Below are positions 42,990 through 52,200 of a stretch of DNA of 64,000 nt, in pieces. Position 1 is the stretch's first letter. The number at the start of each line of letters is the position of its first letter. The notes under the pieces are model-generated. The model did not search any database, was not told the DNA's origin, and was given only the letters and a program-made list of their open reading frames with translations. The position numbers and the translations under genes were made by a program. The stretch comes from Clostridia bacterium (GTDB lineage: Bacteria; Bacillota; Clostridia; Oscillospirales; CAG-272), in NCBI GenBank assembly GCA_017453365.1, contig JAFTKH010000017.1, forward strand, positions 51,510 to 115,509, read 5' to 3'.

Positions 42990-44757
42990 AGCAAAGGCAA
43001 ATCCCGGTACTCTCTCGAGAGTTTTAAAATACATCGGAAGATACAAGCTTCTTCTGCCGCTCTCGCTCCTTTTTGCGCTTATTACGGTAGCTCTGACACT
43101 ATACATTCCCATAATCGTCGGTGATGCTATCGACCTTATCGGAAAATCCCCAATAGATTTCGAGGGGATTATACAGCTCTTCGCATTCGGGGCGGTGCTG
43201 ATAGGCCTCACGGCTCTTTCGCAGTGGCTTATGAGCACGATAAACAACAAGATATCCTTCGGTGTTGTGCGCGACCTGCGCGCCGATGCGTTCCGCAAGA
43301 TACACAAGCTCCCTCTCTCCTACATTGACAAAAAGCAGAGGGGTGACATAGTAAACAGGGTTATAAACGATGCGGAGCAGTTCTCGGAGGGTCTGCTTCT
43401 CGGATTTACGCAGCTCTTCACGGGTATTCTCACTATTGTCGGAACACTTGCATTTATGATATACATAAACTGGATAGTTGCGATAGTGGTAGTAGTACTC
43501 ACACCGCTTTCTCTTTTCATAGCGAAATTTATAGCGAAGAGGACCTACTCGATGTTCAAGAGCCGTTCGGAGGCCGAGGCGCACGCTACGGCCTACATCG
43601 AGGAGAGCGTCACCAATCAAAAGCTGATAAAGGCTTTCGCACGCGAGGACGAGGCTCTCCTCGGCTTCGACAGGGCGAACGAGCAGCTTCGCAAAAGCTC
43701 GCTTAAGGCAATATTCTTCTCTTCCCTCACAAATCCCACGACGCGCTTCGTATACAGTGTCGTGTATGCGGCGGTAGCACTCACGGGCGCGCTTATAGCG
43801 ATAGCGTGCAAGGATAACGGTACATTTCTCGGAATAGGCTTCACCGTCGGCGGTCTTGCTTCCCTTCTCTCATACGCAAATCAGTACACAAAGCCTTTCA
43901 ACGAGATATCGGGTGTTATAACAGAATTTCAAAATTCGCTCGCCTGCGCGTCACGGGTAATAGAGCTCATCGACGAGGTGTCAGAGTCCGAGGACAGCGA
44001 GGGAGCGGAGGAGCTATGCGACGTTGTCGGGCGTGTTGAGCTTCGTGAGGTTTTCTTCTCCTACGACCCGAGCCGTCCGCTTATTGAAAACATGAGCATC
44101 ACTGCCGAGCCCGGCGAGAGAATAGCTATAGTAGGCCCTACCGGCTGCGGAAAGACAACTCTTATAAATCTACTAGTGCGCTTTTATGACGCCGACTCGG
44201 GCGAAATACTGATTGACGGTAAGGATATAAAAAACGTGACGAGGAGCAGTCTCCGCAGGGCGTGGGGAATGGTGCTTCAGGATAATTTTATATTCCACGG
44301 TACCGTTCACGAGAACATAGCAGTAGGAAAGCCCAACGCTACCCGCGACGAGGTAATAGACGCTGCAAAGCGCGCTCACGCACACGGCTTTATTAAGCGA
44401 CTCTCCGGCGGATACGACAGTATTCTCGAGGAAGGCGGAGAAAATCTTTCGCTAGGCGAGCGTCAGCTTCTCGCTATTTCGAGAATAATGCTCGACACTC
44501 CCCCTATACTCATACTCGACGAGGCTACCTCCTCTATCGACACGAGGACGGAAAAGAGGATACAGGACGCCTTCGGCATTATGATGAACGGGAGAACGAG
44601 CTTTATCGTAGCTCACCGTCTGTCGACTGTAGTAAATGCCGACAAGATACTGGTTATGCGTGACGGTAAGATAATCGAGTCCGGGCGGCACGACGAGCTT
44701 CTTTCGAAGGGCGGATTCTACTATGAGCTGTACAACAGCCAGTTTGCTCACGAATAA
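42982..44757 (+). CDS. ABC exporter subunit B (membrane + ATPase)
   Basis: The 591-residue half-transporter starts at ATG 42982 after GAAGG, overlapping subunit A by eight bases; an in-frame GTG at 42970 is the alternative. Six membrane helices precede the ATPase domain: Walker A GPTGCGKTT, signature NLSLGERQL (changed from LSGGQ), Walker B ILILDEATSS with the catalytic Glu. It complements subunit A exactly: its Glu pairs with subunit A's intact signature. The two form a heterodimer. Confidence 0.93.
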   Translation: MAKAKANPGTLSRVLKYIGRYKLLLPLSLLFALITVALTLYIPIIVGDAIDLIGKSPIDFEGIIQLFAFGAVLIGLTALSQWLMSTINNKISFGVVRDLRADAFRKIHKLPLSYIDKKQRGDIVNRVINDAEQFSEGLLLGFTQLFTGILTIVGTLAFMIYINWIVAIVVVVLTPLSLFIAKFIAKRTYSMFKSRSEAEAHATAYIEESVTNQKLIKAFAREDEALLGFDRANEQLRKSSLKAIFFSSLTNPTTRFVYSVVYAAVALTGALIAIACKDNGTFLGIGFTVGGLASLLSYANQYTKPFNEISGVITEFQNSLACASRVIELIDEVSESEDSEGAEELCDVVGRVELREVFFSYDPSRPLIENMSITAEPGERIAIVGPTGCGKTTLINLLVRFYDADSGEILIDGKDIKNVTRSSLRRAWGMVLQDNFIFHGTVHENIAVGKPNATRDEVIDAAKRAHAHGFIKRLSGGYDSILEEGGENLSLGERQLLAISRIMLDTPPILILDEATSSIDTRTEKRIQDAFGIMMNGRTSFIVAHRLSTVVNADKILVMRDGKIIESGRHDELLSKGGFYYELYNSQFAHE

Positions 44758-44785
44758 CCGAATTTAACGGGTTAGGAACTGTTTT

Positions 44786-45763
44786 ATGAACACAAGGCTT
44801 CACAAAAAAATTTATTCGACAATTGCATATCTTCTCGACCGAGAAACTCTCACACGCGAGGAGCTAATAGTCGGAGTCAGCGGAAAGATAAAGTCGGCCG
44901 TAGGTAAGAACGGCTTCTCGGTAGGTGACGAAACGAAGCTGCGCGGTGAGATAGGAACCGTTATCGACGAGCTTATCTCGGGCGGGCTTATCGAGTGCAG
45001 GAGCGACTGCTTCCGGCTCGCGACGGGCTCACCCGTCATTCTCCGTGCCGAGGCATGCGAAAAGGAGATACTTCGCGAGCTTAAGGCCTCTCCGCTCTCG
45101 AAGCCCGAGCTGAAATCAAGGCTCGCTGTAACGCTCGGCACTGCGGGGACACTGACGGAGCGTGACGACAACATACTCTGGAGCCTCATCGGCAAGACAT
45201 TAAAGCGGCTTGAGTCACTTGGAATAATTAGGCTCCGCGAAGGAATGTACTCCGTCGAACAGTCGAAAAGCGCACAGCTTGACGATATTGACGCGCTCCT
45301 AACACTGAAGGGCGAGCTTTTATCGAGAATTCACGGACGCGGCGGAGAGTTTTTCGAGCATTATTTTATGACGTTACTCGGCAAATATATGGTGAAGCAC
45401 GGCAAACGTGTTTTATCAAACAAGGTAATGGGCGGCGCTGACGACGGCGGTATCGACGGAATTATAGACACAGAGGACTCCCTCGGCTTCAAGGAAACGA
45501 TTATGGTACAGATGAAAAACCGCCTCGAGACCACTAACGAGACGACAGTGCGCGGCTTCTGGGGCTCTGTATGCGCTAGGGGCGGCTCTCGAGGTATATT
45601 CGCGACTACCTCTGACTTTCACTCGTCGGCGCGAGACTTTATGAACAGCATCGACAACTGCGTCGGCATTGATGGGGATAAGATATTCTCTATGGCCTGC
45701 GAATGTCTTTACGGCATAAAACGGAAGGGCGGCGAGCTTGCCGTCGATACGAGGGTGGTATAA
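44786..45763 (+). CDS. Mrr-like restriction endonuclease family protein
   Basis: The 325-residue protein has an N-terminal winged-helix-like part (residues 1-160) and a C-terminal Mrr-cat nuclease domain: GGADDGGIDGII, TIMVQMKNR (the QxK of the PD-(D/E)xK fold), TVRGFWGSVCARGGSRGIFATTSDFHSSA. Mrr-type enzymes cut modified DNA, but many clostridial relatives are stand-alone genes with unknown targets. No methyltransferase is adjacent. Its stop overlaps the next start (TAATG), linking it to the DUF6472 protein. It begins 28 bases after the exporter. Confidence 0.8.
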   Translation: MNTRLHKKIYSTIAYLLDRETLTREELIVGVSGKIKSAVGKNGFSVGDETKLRGEIGTVIDELISGGLIECRSDCFRLATGSPVILRAEACEKEILRELKASPLSKPELKSRLAVTLGTAGTLTERDDNILWSLIGKTLKRLESLGIIRLREGMYSVEQSKSAQLDDIDALLTLKGELLSRIHGRGGEFFEHYFMTLLGKYMVKHGKRVLSNKVMGGADDGGIDGIIDTEDSLGFKETIMVQMKNRLETTNETTVRGFWGSVCARGGSRGIFATTSDFHSSARDFMNSIDNCVGIDGDKIFSMACECLYGIKRKGGELAVDTRVV

Positions 45764-45972
45764 TGGCTCTTGATTTTTCGAAATACGGCTACAAGCCGAG
45801 AGCGAGCTGCGACAGCTGTGAATACTATGCATACGACGAATATGACGACTGCTACTCCTGTTCCCTATCGCTTGACGAGGACGAGATGGCGGAGTTTCTT
45901 GGCAACGCTATGCGCGAATGCAAATATTACAAGTTTTACGACGAATACAAGAGCGTACATAAACAGATATAA
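45763..45972 (+). CDS. DUF6472-like small cysteine protein
   Basis: The 69-residue acidic protein has CDSCEYYAYDEYDDCYSCSL, then LDEDEMAEFLG and CKYYKFYDEYKSVHKQI. The paired Cys suggest a small metal-binding domain. From memory it matches the DUF6472 family, frequent and uncharacterised in Clostridia. ATG 45763 overlaps the Mrr-like stop by one base. Confidence 0.75.
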   Translation: MALDFSKYGYKPRASCDSCEYYAYDEYDDCYSCSLSLDEDEMAEFLGNAMRECKYYKFYDEYKSVHKQI

Positions 45973-46095
45973 AAAAATTTTGAAAAAATTCGTTTTTGGC
46001 AAGCGAGAAAACGAGAGCTTTTGAGAGCTTTTTTAAGATTTTGCGAGCTTTCATTTTCTAAATCAATTTTTGTCAAAAAAGTTTTCCAAAACCTG

Positions 46096-46124
46096 TTGAC
46101 AAAGCGTTTTTCCTATGGTATAAT
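46096..46124 (+). promoter_or_regulatory. rplM-rpsI promoter
   Basis: TTGACA (46096-46101), 17 bases, TATAAT (46119-46124): a perfect consensus promoter, with a leader of about 55 bases containing the hairpin GCGCGTTACGCGC. Confidence 0.9.
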
Positions 46125-46181
46125 GTACGGGCTTGAAAAAAGCGCGTTACGCGCGACAGTAAAAACACGGAGGAATTTAAA

Positions 46182-46607
46182 ATGTCCACATTTATGGCAA
46201 ATGCGAACAACATCGAGCGCAGATGGTTCGTTATCGATGCCGAGGGTAAGCCCCTTGGTAAGACTGCTGTTGCTGCCGCTAACATTCTTCGCGGTAAGCA
46301 CAGACCCGAATTCACACCCCACGCTGATTGCGGTGAGTACGTTATCATTATCAACGCTGCTAAGGCAGTTCTCACCGGTAAGAAGCTTGAGCAGAAGTAC
46401 TACCGTCACCACTCCGGCTACATCGGCGGCCTTAAGGAAGTTCAGTACAAGACTCTTATGGCTAACCGTCCCGAGATGGCTATGGAGCTCGCAGTTAAGG
46501 GTATGCTTCCCCACAACTCTCTCGGCGCGAAGGCTTTCACCCGTCTTCACGTTTACGCAGGCGAAAATCACGAGCAGGCTGCACAGAAGCCCATCGTACT
46601 TGACTGA
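46182..46607 (+). CDS. 50S ribosomal protein L13
   Basis: The 141-residue protein matches L13 from start to end ([79 protein letters not shown]). ACGGAGGAA precedes ATG 46182. It forms the usual rplM-rpsI operon. Confidence 0.97.
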   Translation: MSTFMANANNIERRWFVIDAEGKPLGKTAVAAANILRGKHRPEFTPHADCGEYVIIINAAKAVLTGKKLEQKYYRHHSGYIGGLKEVQYKTLMANRPEMAMELAVKGMLPHNSLGAKAFTRLHVYAGENHEQAAQKPIVLD

Positions 46608-46626
46608 TTAGGGAGGATAGAAGAAT

Positions 46627-47028
46627 ATGTATACTAGCGCTAAACCTTATTTCTACGGCACAGGCAGAAGAAAGAAGTCTGTTGCAAGAGTTCGTCTCTA
46701 TCCCGGCTCCGGTGTTATCACCATCAACGGCAGAGACATCGATGATTATTTCGGCCTTGACACTCTCAAGCTCATCGTTAATCAGCCCTTCGGCGTTACC
46801 GAGTGCGAGGGTAAGTTTGACATAGTTGCAAACGTTAAGGGCGGTGGCTTCTCCGGCCAGGCAGGTGCTATCCGTCACGGTGTAGCACGTGCGCTTCTCA
46901 CCGCTGACGAGACCTACAAGCCCGCACTTAAGAAGGCAGGACTTCTTACTCGTGACCCCAGAATGAAGGAGAGAAAGAAGTACGGTCTCAAGGGTGCGAG
47001 ACGTGCTCCGCAGTTCTCGAAGAGATAA
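46627..47028 (+). CDS. 30S ribosomal protein S9
   Basis: The 133-residue protein matches S9 ([64 protein letters not shown]) with the basic tail that reaches the P-site tRNA. AGGGAGGAT precedes ATG 46627. Its last codons and terminator are copied 173 bases downstream. Confidence 0.97.
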   Translation: MYTSAKPYFYGTGRRKKSVARVRLYPGSGVITINGRDIDDYFGLDTLKLIVNQPFGVTECEGKFDIVANVKGGGFSGQAGAIRHGVARALLTADETYKPALKKAGLLTRDPRMKERKKYGLKGARRAPQFSKR

Positions 47029-47126
47029 GTCAGAAATTTTCACAAGAGCTCTGTGCAAACAGAGTTCTTGTTTTTTCCGTAAAAGAACACTTTTTTGACT
47101 TACCCCACTCGAACAGCGGTTGACAA
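47011..47126. repeat. Direct repeat, first copy (rpsI end and terminator)
   Basis: These 116 bases include the last rpsI codons and a terminator-like hairpin AAGAGCTCTGT/ACAGAGTTCTTGTTTTTT. They match 47184-47299 with about four differences by eye. Confidence 0.85.
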
Positions 47127-47183
47127 ACACAGCTTTGTCATTCGGACTAAAACAGCCGTTTAGGCTGTTTCTTGACGTCCTCA

Positions 47184-47299
47184 CAGTTCACGAAGAGATA
47201 AGTCAGAATATTTCACAAGAGCTCTGTGCATACAGAGTTCTTGTTTTTTCTGTAAAAGAACACTTTTTTGACTTACCCCACTCGAACAGCGGTTGACAA
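47184..47299. repeat. Direct repeat, second copy
   Basis: This is a copy of 47011-47126, including the non-functional last codons of rpsI and the terminator. Its final GGTTGACA supplies the -35 box of the lipoprotein promoter. Confidence 0.85.
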
Positions 47300-47322
47300 G
47301 TACGGATAATTAATGATATAAT
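47293..47322 (+). promoter_or_regulatory. Lipoprotein gene promoter
   Basis: TTGACA (47293-47298, from the second repeat copy), 18 bases, TATAAT (47317-47322). In the first repeat copy the same TTGACA has no -10 behind it. Confidence 0.75.
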
Positions 47323-47367
47323 ACAATCGCCCAGTGAGTTAGAATTTATAAAACGGAGGTATATGAA

Positions 47368-48399
47368 ATGAAGAAATTGTTAGCTTTGAGTTTAGCGTTG
47401 ATTTTAATTTTCTGCTCTACCTCGTGCGATCTATCAGAGCATAAGCATACTAAAAGCGGTTGGAAATATACTGAAACAGAGCATTGGCGCGTGCTTGAAT
47501 GTAACAGAGATAATTGTGTTTTAGAGCAAGAAGCTTACGATTTGGGTAATCATAATGATGAGAATTCGGATAATATATGCGATGTTTGCGGTTATGAAAT
47601 TTTTCCCGATTCCTTAAACGTTGCTCAAATTGTAATTGACTACGAAAACAATCTAAAGAGTGAAATCGACAAGTTACACAGTGAGCATCCCGAGTACAGA
47701 TACTACTATCATCCGGTAGATGGAGTTCACTGTACGTACATATTGGATAGCAACGCCTCCGCGGATGATATCGTCGCAAAATATGATATGAGCGGTGTAT
47801 TTAACAGTGCAAGCGTTTCTGCCCTTAATGCAATCAAAATGGTTAGTATAATTTTCGATAGAAACGACTTTACGGAAGAAATACACCAAAAGCTCAAGCA
47901 AATAAACGAAGAAGAAGTACTAATCAAGAATTTATTTATTGACATGCAAAGAGATTGGGTCAAAAGCTATATACCTAAAATCGAATATTATACTGATTAT
48001 CACGAAGTGTTGAGCTATGAAATAACGAGTGGCTTCATGCAACTTGAGGAGAATGGCTTTATCATCAAATCAAAAGCGGAATATGATAGCTATTTTGACG
48101 GTCTTTTAAAGGCAGCGGAATACGAAAACGTGAAAGAGAGGATAGAAGAGCAAAAAGATTTATATAATGCTGATTTTTTTGAAGAAAACTCCTTAATTAT
48201 CACAAATACGATTACTCGCCCCTCCTGTTCAATCAGGTTAAGGGTAGATAATCTATACATTTCTGGAAACAAGGTATACGTCGTTGTAAGAACGGATATT
48301 CCCGGAATAGGTGATGCAGCTATGCAACATACTCATTTTACCTTTGCAGTGCCAAAAGACGAGGTTGTAAATGTAAACGAAGTCATTACCTTGGAATAG
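47368..48399 (+). CDS. Lipoprotein of unknown function, atypical AT-rich gene
   Basis: The 343-residue protein begins with a lipoprotein signal peptide (MKKLLALSLALILIF, lipobox CSTSC), so it is probably attached to the outer face of the membrane. The next 50 residues include HKHTKSGWKYTETEHWRVLEC and ICDVCGYEI, with a Cys pair as in small zinc or redox modules. The remainder is mixed alpha/beta and unrecognised. Codon use is far more AT-rich (many AAT, GAT, TTA, ATA) than all neighbours, and it follows a duplicated segment. Recent transfer is likely. GGAGGT precedes ATG 47368. Confidence 0.8.
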   Translation: MKKLLALSLALILIFCSTSCDLSEHKHTKSGWKYTETEHWRVLECNRDNCVLEQEAYDLGNHNDENSDNICDVCGYEIFPDSLNVAQIVIDYENNLKSEIDKLHSEHPEYRYYYHPVDGVHCTYILDSNASADDIVAKYDMSGVFNSASVSALNAIKMVSIIFDRNDFTEEIHQKLKQINEEEVLIKNLFIDMQRDWVKSYIPKIEYYTDYHEVLSYEITSGFMQLEENGFIIKSKAEYDSYFDGLLKAAEYENVKERIEEQKDLYNADFFEENSLIITNTITRPSCSIRLRVDNLYISGNKVYVVVRTDIPGIGDAAMQHTHFTFAVPKDEVVNVNEVITLE

Positions 48400-48422
48400 G
48401 GTAAAATTTTTTGGTGAAGGTG

Positions 48423-48451
48423 TTTACTTTAACTTTTTCATAAGGTATAAT
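48423..48451 (+). promoter_or_regulatory. Promoter of the 48492 gene
   Basis: TTTACT (48423-48428), 17 bases, TATAAT (48446-48451). Confidence 0.7.
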
Positions 48452-48491
48452 ATTAGAGGAAAACTCTGCAAAGACAAGGATTAAAGTTTTT

Positions 48492-49067
48492 ATGAAGAAG
48501 ATGTTTTTATTCTGCACGAAGCTGCGTATGTACTGGGTCGAGCTGCCGCTCGCGGCACTGCTCGGTGTGTGCATTTACTATAACAGGTATGCAGAGGGGG
48601 TTTTTAAGCTCTACCCTCTTATCGTAGCTCTGATACTCGGAGCAGCATTCATTACCGTATATTTTTTCAGAGCGATAAGGATATCGTATGATGAAATACG
48701 CTATATAGGACTCTTCACGTCACGCGACTCCGCTGTAATAACCGAGGGCAAGACGCTTATAATTGAGGAAGCACGCCACGGAAAACTCGTTATAACGCTT
48801 TTTGGTAATGACGGTGTGCTCCCCGAGCTCGACTGGCTTAAAAGCACGGGAGAAGCGCCAAGAGACATTTCCCTGTTCCGCGGAAAGGCTATCGGCGGAC
48901 AACGCACGATTGCAAAAATTATGACCTTCTTCGGCGTGCCGAGGGAAGAGGCAGCCAAGCTTTTGAAGGAGTCGGAGTTTTCGGGTCAGTATCCCATAGC
49001 CGACGTTATCGGAGAGACAAAGGACGGACGGCGCACAGTTAAGATATCTGTGACGAAAACAGTGTAA
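48492..49067 (+). CDS. Unknown two-helix membrane protein
   Basis: I do not recognise this 191-residue protein. Two membrane helices (about residues 15-33 and 39-60, LPLAALLGVCIYY and LIVALILGAAFITVYFF) precede a cytoplasmic beta-rich domain (ISYDEIRYIGLFTSRDSAVITEG, LVITLFGNDGVLPELDWLK), an arrangement like PH-like/EbsA-type membrane proteins. A tail with KIMTFFGVPREEAAKLL follows. AAGGA lies eleven bases before ATG 48492; ATG 48501 is an alternative. Codon use is like the neighbours. Confidence 0.7.
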   Translation: MKKMFLFCTKLRMYWVELPLAALLGVCIYYNRYAEGVFKLYPLIVALILGAAFITVYFFRAIRISYDEIRYIGLFTSRDSAVITEGKTLIIEEARHGKLVITLFGNDGVLPELDWLKSTGEAPRDISLFRGKAIGGQRTIAKIMTFFGVPREEAAKLLKESEFSGQYPIADVIGETKDGRRTVKISVTKTV

Positions 49068-49138
49068 TAAAAACCGAAGCAAATTAGCTTTTTTATCTTA
49101 AACAATACTCCTTCGGCTAAAGCAGACAATAATTCAAA

Positions 49139-49198
49139 AGGCGCAAGCGTTTTATCGCTTGCGCCTCTCTTTACGGCTTTAGGCCGTTATTTTTTTAA
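49139..49198 (+). terminator. Terminator(s) after the 48492 gene
   Basis: AGGCGCAAGCG (49139-49149) pairs with CGCTTGCGCCT (49156-49166), followed by CTCTTT. A second small hairpin, ACGGCTTTAGGCCGT, runs into ATTTTTTT. Confidence 0.8.
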
Positions 49199-49201
49199 GA
49201 T

Positions 49202-52200
49202 TTAATCCTCTTCATCGGCATGGCCGCCTGCGAGAGTTATCATCTTAACTGCCTGGAGAGAGAATTTCGAAGCTATGACGGTCAGGGACTTCGTCATAGT
49301 TCCGCGGGCAAGAACCTTAATTCTTCCTGCCTTACGGCTTACGAGGTGCTTTTCCTTCAGAGCATCGATATCAACGACGTCTCCGTCCTCAAAGTTCTCG
49401 CAAATAATATCGAGGTTAATCTCTGCAAGCTTTCCTGCACGTGTCGACGCGCCGGTGTGAATATGCTCTATCACGGCCTCTGCTTCCTCATCGGTAAGGA
49501 GCTCATCAGCGTGAATGGCATCGGTGTGAACCAGGTCTTCGTCAGCTGTCTCTGCGACCGCTTCCTCGACCGCTTCTTCGACTGCTTCTTCGACTGCTTC
49601 TTCGACTGTTATTTCCTCTATGGGAGCTTCAACAGGAGCTTCTTCAATTGCTTCAACCGTTGTTGCAGCCGTGGGCTCTACAGTCTCGGTCTTTCTCTCA
49701 ATGCCCGAAAGAAGCTCACCGACGTCAATCTTCACCATATTTGCTCCCTCGGCAAGGGTCATACCCTTCGGGAGAATTATCTTAACAAGGCCACGCTTTG
49801 CAAGTGCTTCGGTGGTCTCGTAAGGCATACGGTAATCGGCATCGGGTGTAGTGCCGAGCTCGGAAATCTCATGCGTCTTCATAAGCTCATCTATAAGCTC
49901 GAGAGCGTACTTAAGACCTCTGTCGCTCTTAACCTTAAGCAGCATAGGAACATCAGCAAACTTGGGTTTATCGCCTGCGTTCTGGAAATGATACTTATTG
50001 ACGTTATATTTCTCGGTATCAAGGTTCAGATAGAGAAGGAGCGCTTTACCCTTAACGTTGAGCTTCGCAAGCTGAAGTCTTGCCTTATTAAAGGACTCAA
50101 AGTTCCAGCTCGTTCTCGCCTTCACACCTGCGAAGGACATAAGCTTATTCTTAAGGATTGTGTAGTAGCTCTGGATATCCTCGTCGGACTGAATAAGTCT
50201 TGACATAAAGGAGCTTCTGTAGCGTATCATTACTATCTCGCCGTCGATAATAGCCTTCAAGCTATCGTCGCCTGCGGATTCAAGAACTATAGGTACTATC
50301 TTCTCATCGTGAACTGCTTCAGCATCGGCTGTATCAACCGTCGTTTCCTCAACAGGAGCTGTTTCAACCGGAGATTCTTCCTCTACCACAGGCTCCTCTG
50401 CTACAGGTTCCTCTGCTACAGGTTCTTCTGCTACAGGTTCCTCTGCTACAGGTTCTTCTGCTACAGGTTCTTCTGCTACAGGTTCTTCCGTTACAGGCTC
50501 TTCCGTTACAGGCTCTTCCGTTACCTCGGGCTCTGTGGGAGCTACGGGTGCGGGCTCTGCCGTGGGCTCATCGCCCTTACCCTTCTTCCTTGTTATTATG
50601 AAGATAATAATAGCGATTATAAGAAGGAGAATTATAGCGGCGATAATTATAGGAAGAATATCGAAATCATCTGCCGGAGGCTCTGCACCCGTAGATACGG
50701 GAGCTATGATAGCAAACACGGAGAAATGATTAACGTTGAATATCAGATATCCGTTAGCACGCTCGGAGTCGATAAGCTCGACTGTACCGTCGCCAGCTAT
50801 GTGAGCGATAGAAAGAGCTGCACGGCTCAAATGGTCTGTCGGTATCTTCAGCTTAACGGTTACGCTGTCACCGTCAAGCGATGCATCAGCTCCGTTCTTC
50901 AAGAATTTGATATCGTAGGCAATGAGAACGTTGTAAGCGATATCGTTTCCTTCCGTGTCCTTAAGCGTTATACCCGACGCGTAGTCCTCGGTCTTATTCT
51001 CTACCGCGAAATCAAGGCCCGCATCAAACGCGTTATTGGTATCAGTGAGGGAAACCTCAACCTCGAAATCGGTGAGTGCATCCTCGGGATATTTAAAGCT
51101 CGACGCCTTCAAGTAGATATAAGCTTCTCTCGCAGCGGGGGTCTTATAATTCGCTGTATCCTTCGGAGTGAAGGTTACGGTTACCTTATAGATACCGGGA
51201 GCTGATGCTTCATTAGCCGAATAGGCTACGTCAAGAAGCGCGAGCATAGCATCGGTAAGTCCCGTAAGCTCAAGGCTATACGTCTTTCCGTCTGCTACAG
51301 CAGTAAGGTCATTAAAGGAAACACCCGTAAGGTCTATGGTTGCCTGCTCTACCGTCCAGCTAAGGTCGGTAGGAGCGAAGGTATTTTCCTTTATTACGTA
51401 GTTGCTGTTAGGATTTATCGTAACACCTGCAAGATAGCTGCCGGCAGCAGTAGCCGTAGTTGCATATCCCTCCGAGGTGTTGTATACCACAAGCTCCTCG
51501 GGGAAGCCCTCGGGAAGTCCTACTATCTTAACGGAGTACGAGGTATTCGGAGCATAGACGAATTTCGTATCTGCTGTGTAATCCCAATGAACGAGCGAGA
51601 GGTCAATCTCATAGGCCGCTACAGTCCACTCGATATCAGCGGGCTGGTTGCCCGAGAGAATATAGTTGGTATTCGTGCCGACGATAGCGCTCGCGACGTA
51701 GGTACCTGCGTCCGATGCAGTCGTAGCGAAGCCCTCGCCCGTCTTATAGGTTACGAGGCTCATCGGGAAATGCGAGGGGAGACCCGTGAGAGTCACGTTG
51801 TAGGTAGTACCAGGAGCATATATGAAATTACTCTCATTCGTATAAGTCCATTTAACCTGCGAGAGGTCAACGGTATACTTTCCTATTTCCCATGTGAGTG
51901 TAACTGTCTTATAGACGGCACCGCTCGACTTAAATTTAACAGTTGCGACGGCATTATAAACACCTGCGTTCTGTGCGACGTTACCTGCGTAGGAGACGGC
52001 AAACCTATCCGTATCTACATTTCCAAGCCATACGCCGTGCTCGGTGCCGTTATAGGTGAAGGGCGCGGAATAGCTCCACACGAAATCTACGTTTGGCATA
52101 GCTATCTGCCATGTCAGAGTGACGTCGAAGATAACGTCTTCGACAACATCACGAATTGTTGCCTTAGCGGTATAGGTTCCTACCTCGCGCTTTTCATTAT

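Larger units (their letters stand above)
47029..47367. other. 339-base interval: duplicated rpsI terminator region
   Basis: Besides the two direct repeat copies, this interval contains a short non-repeated middle (47127-47183) with the hairpin AACAGCCGTTTAGGCTGTTT and the promoter of the following lipoprotein gene. No gene is seen. Confidence 0.6.

Noticed and set aside
46021-46611. Plus-strand frame of 196 codons overlapping rplM
   Set aside because: It lies in another frame of the ribosomal protein gene and its promoter.
50376-50530. Possible CRISPR array
   Set aside because: The 15-base units are contiguous with no spacers and encode an in-frame pentapeptide repeat.
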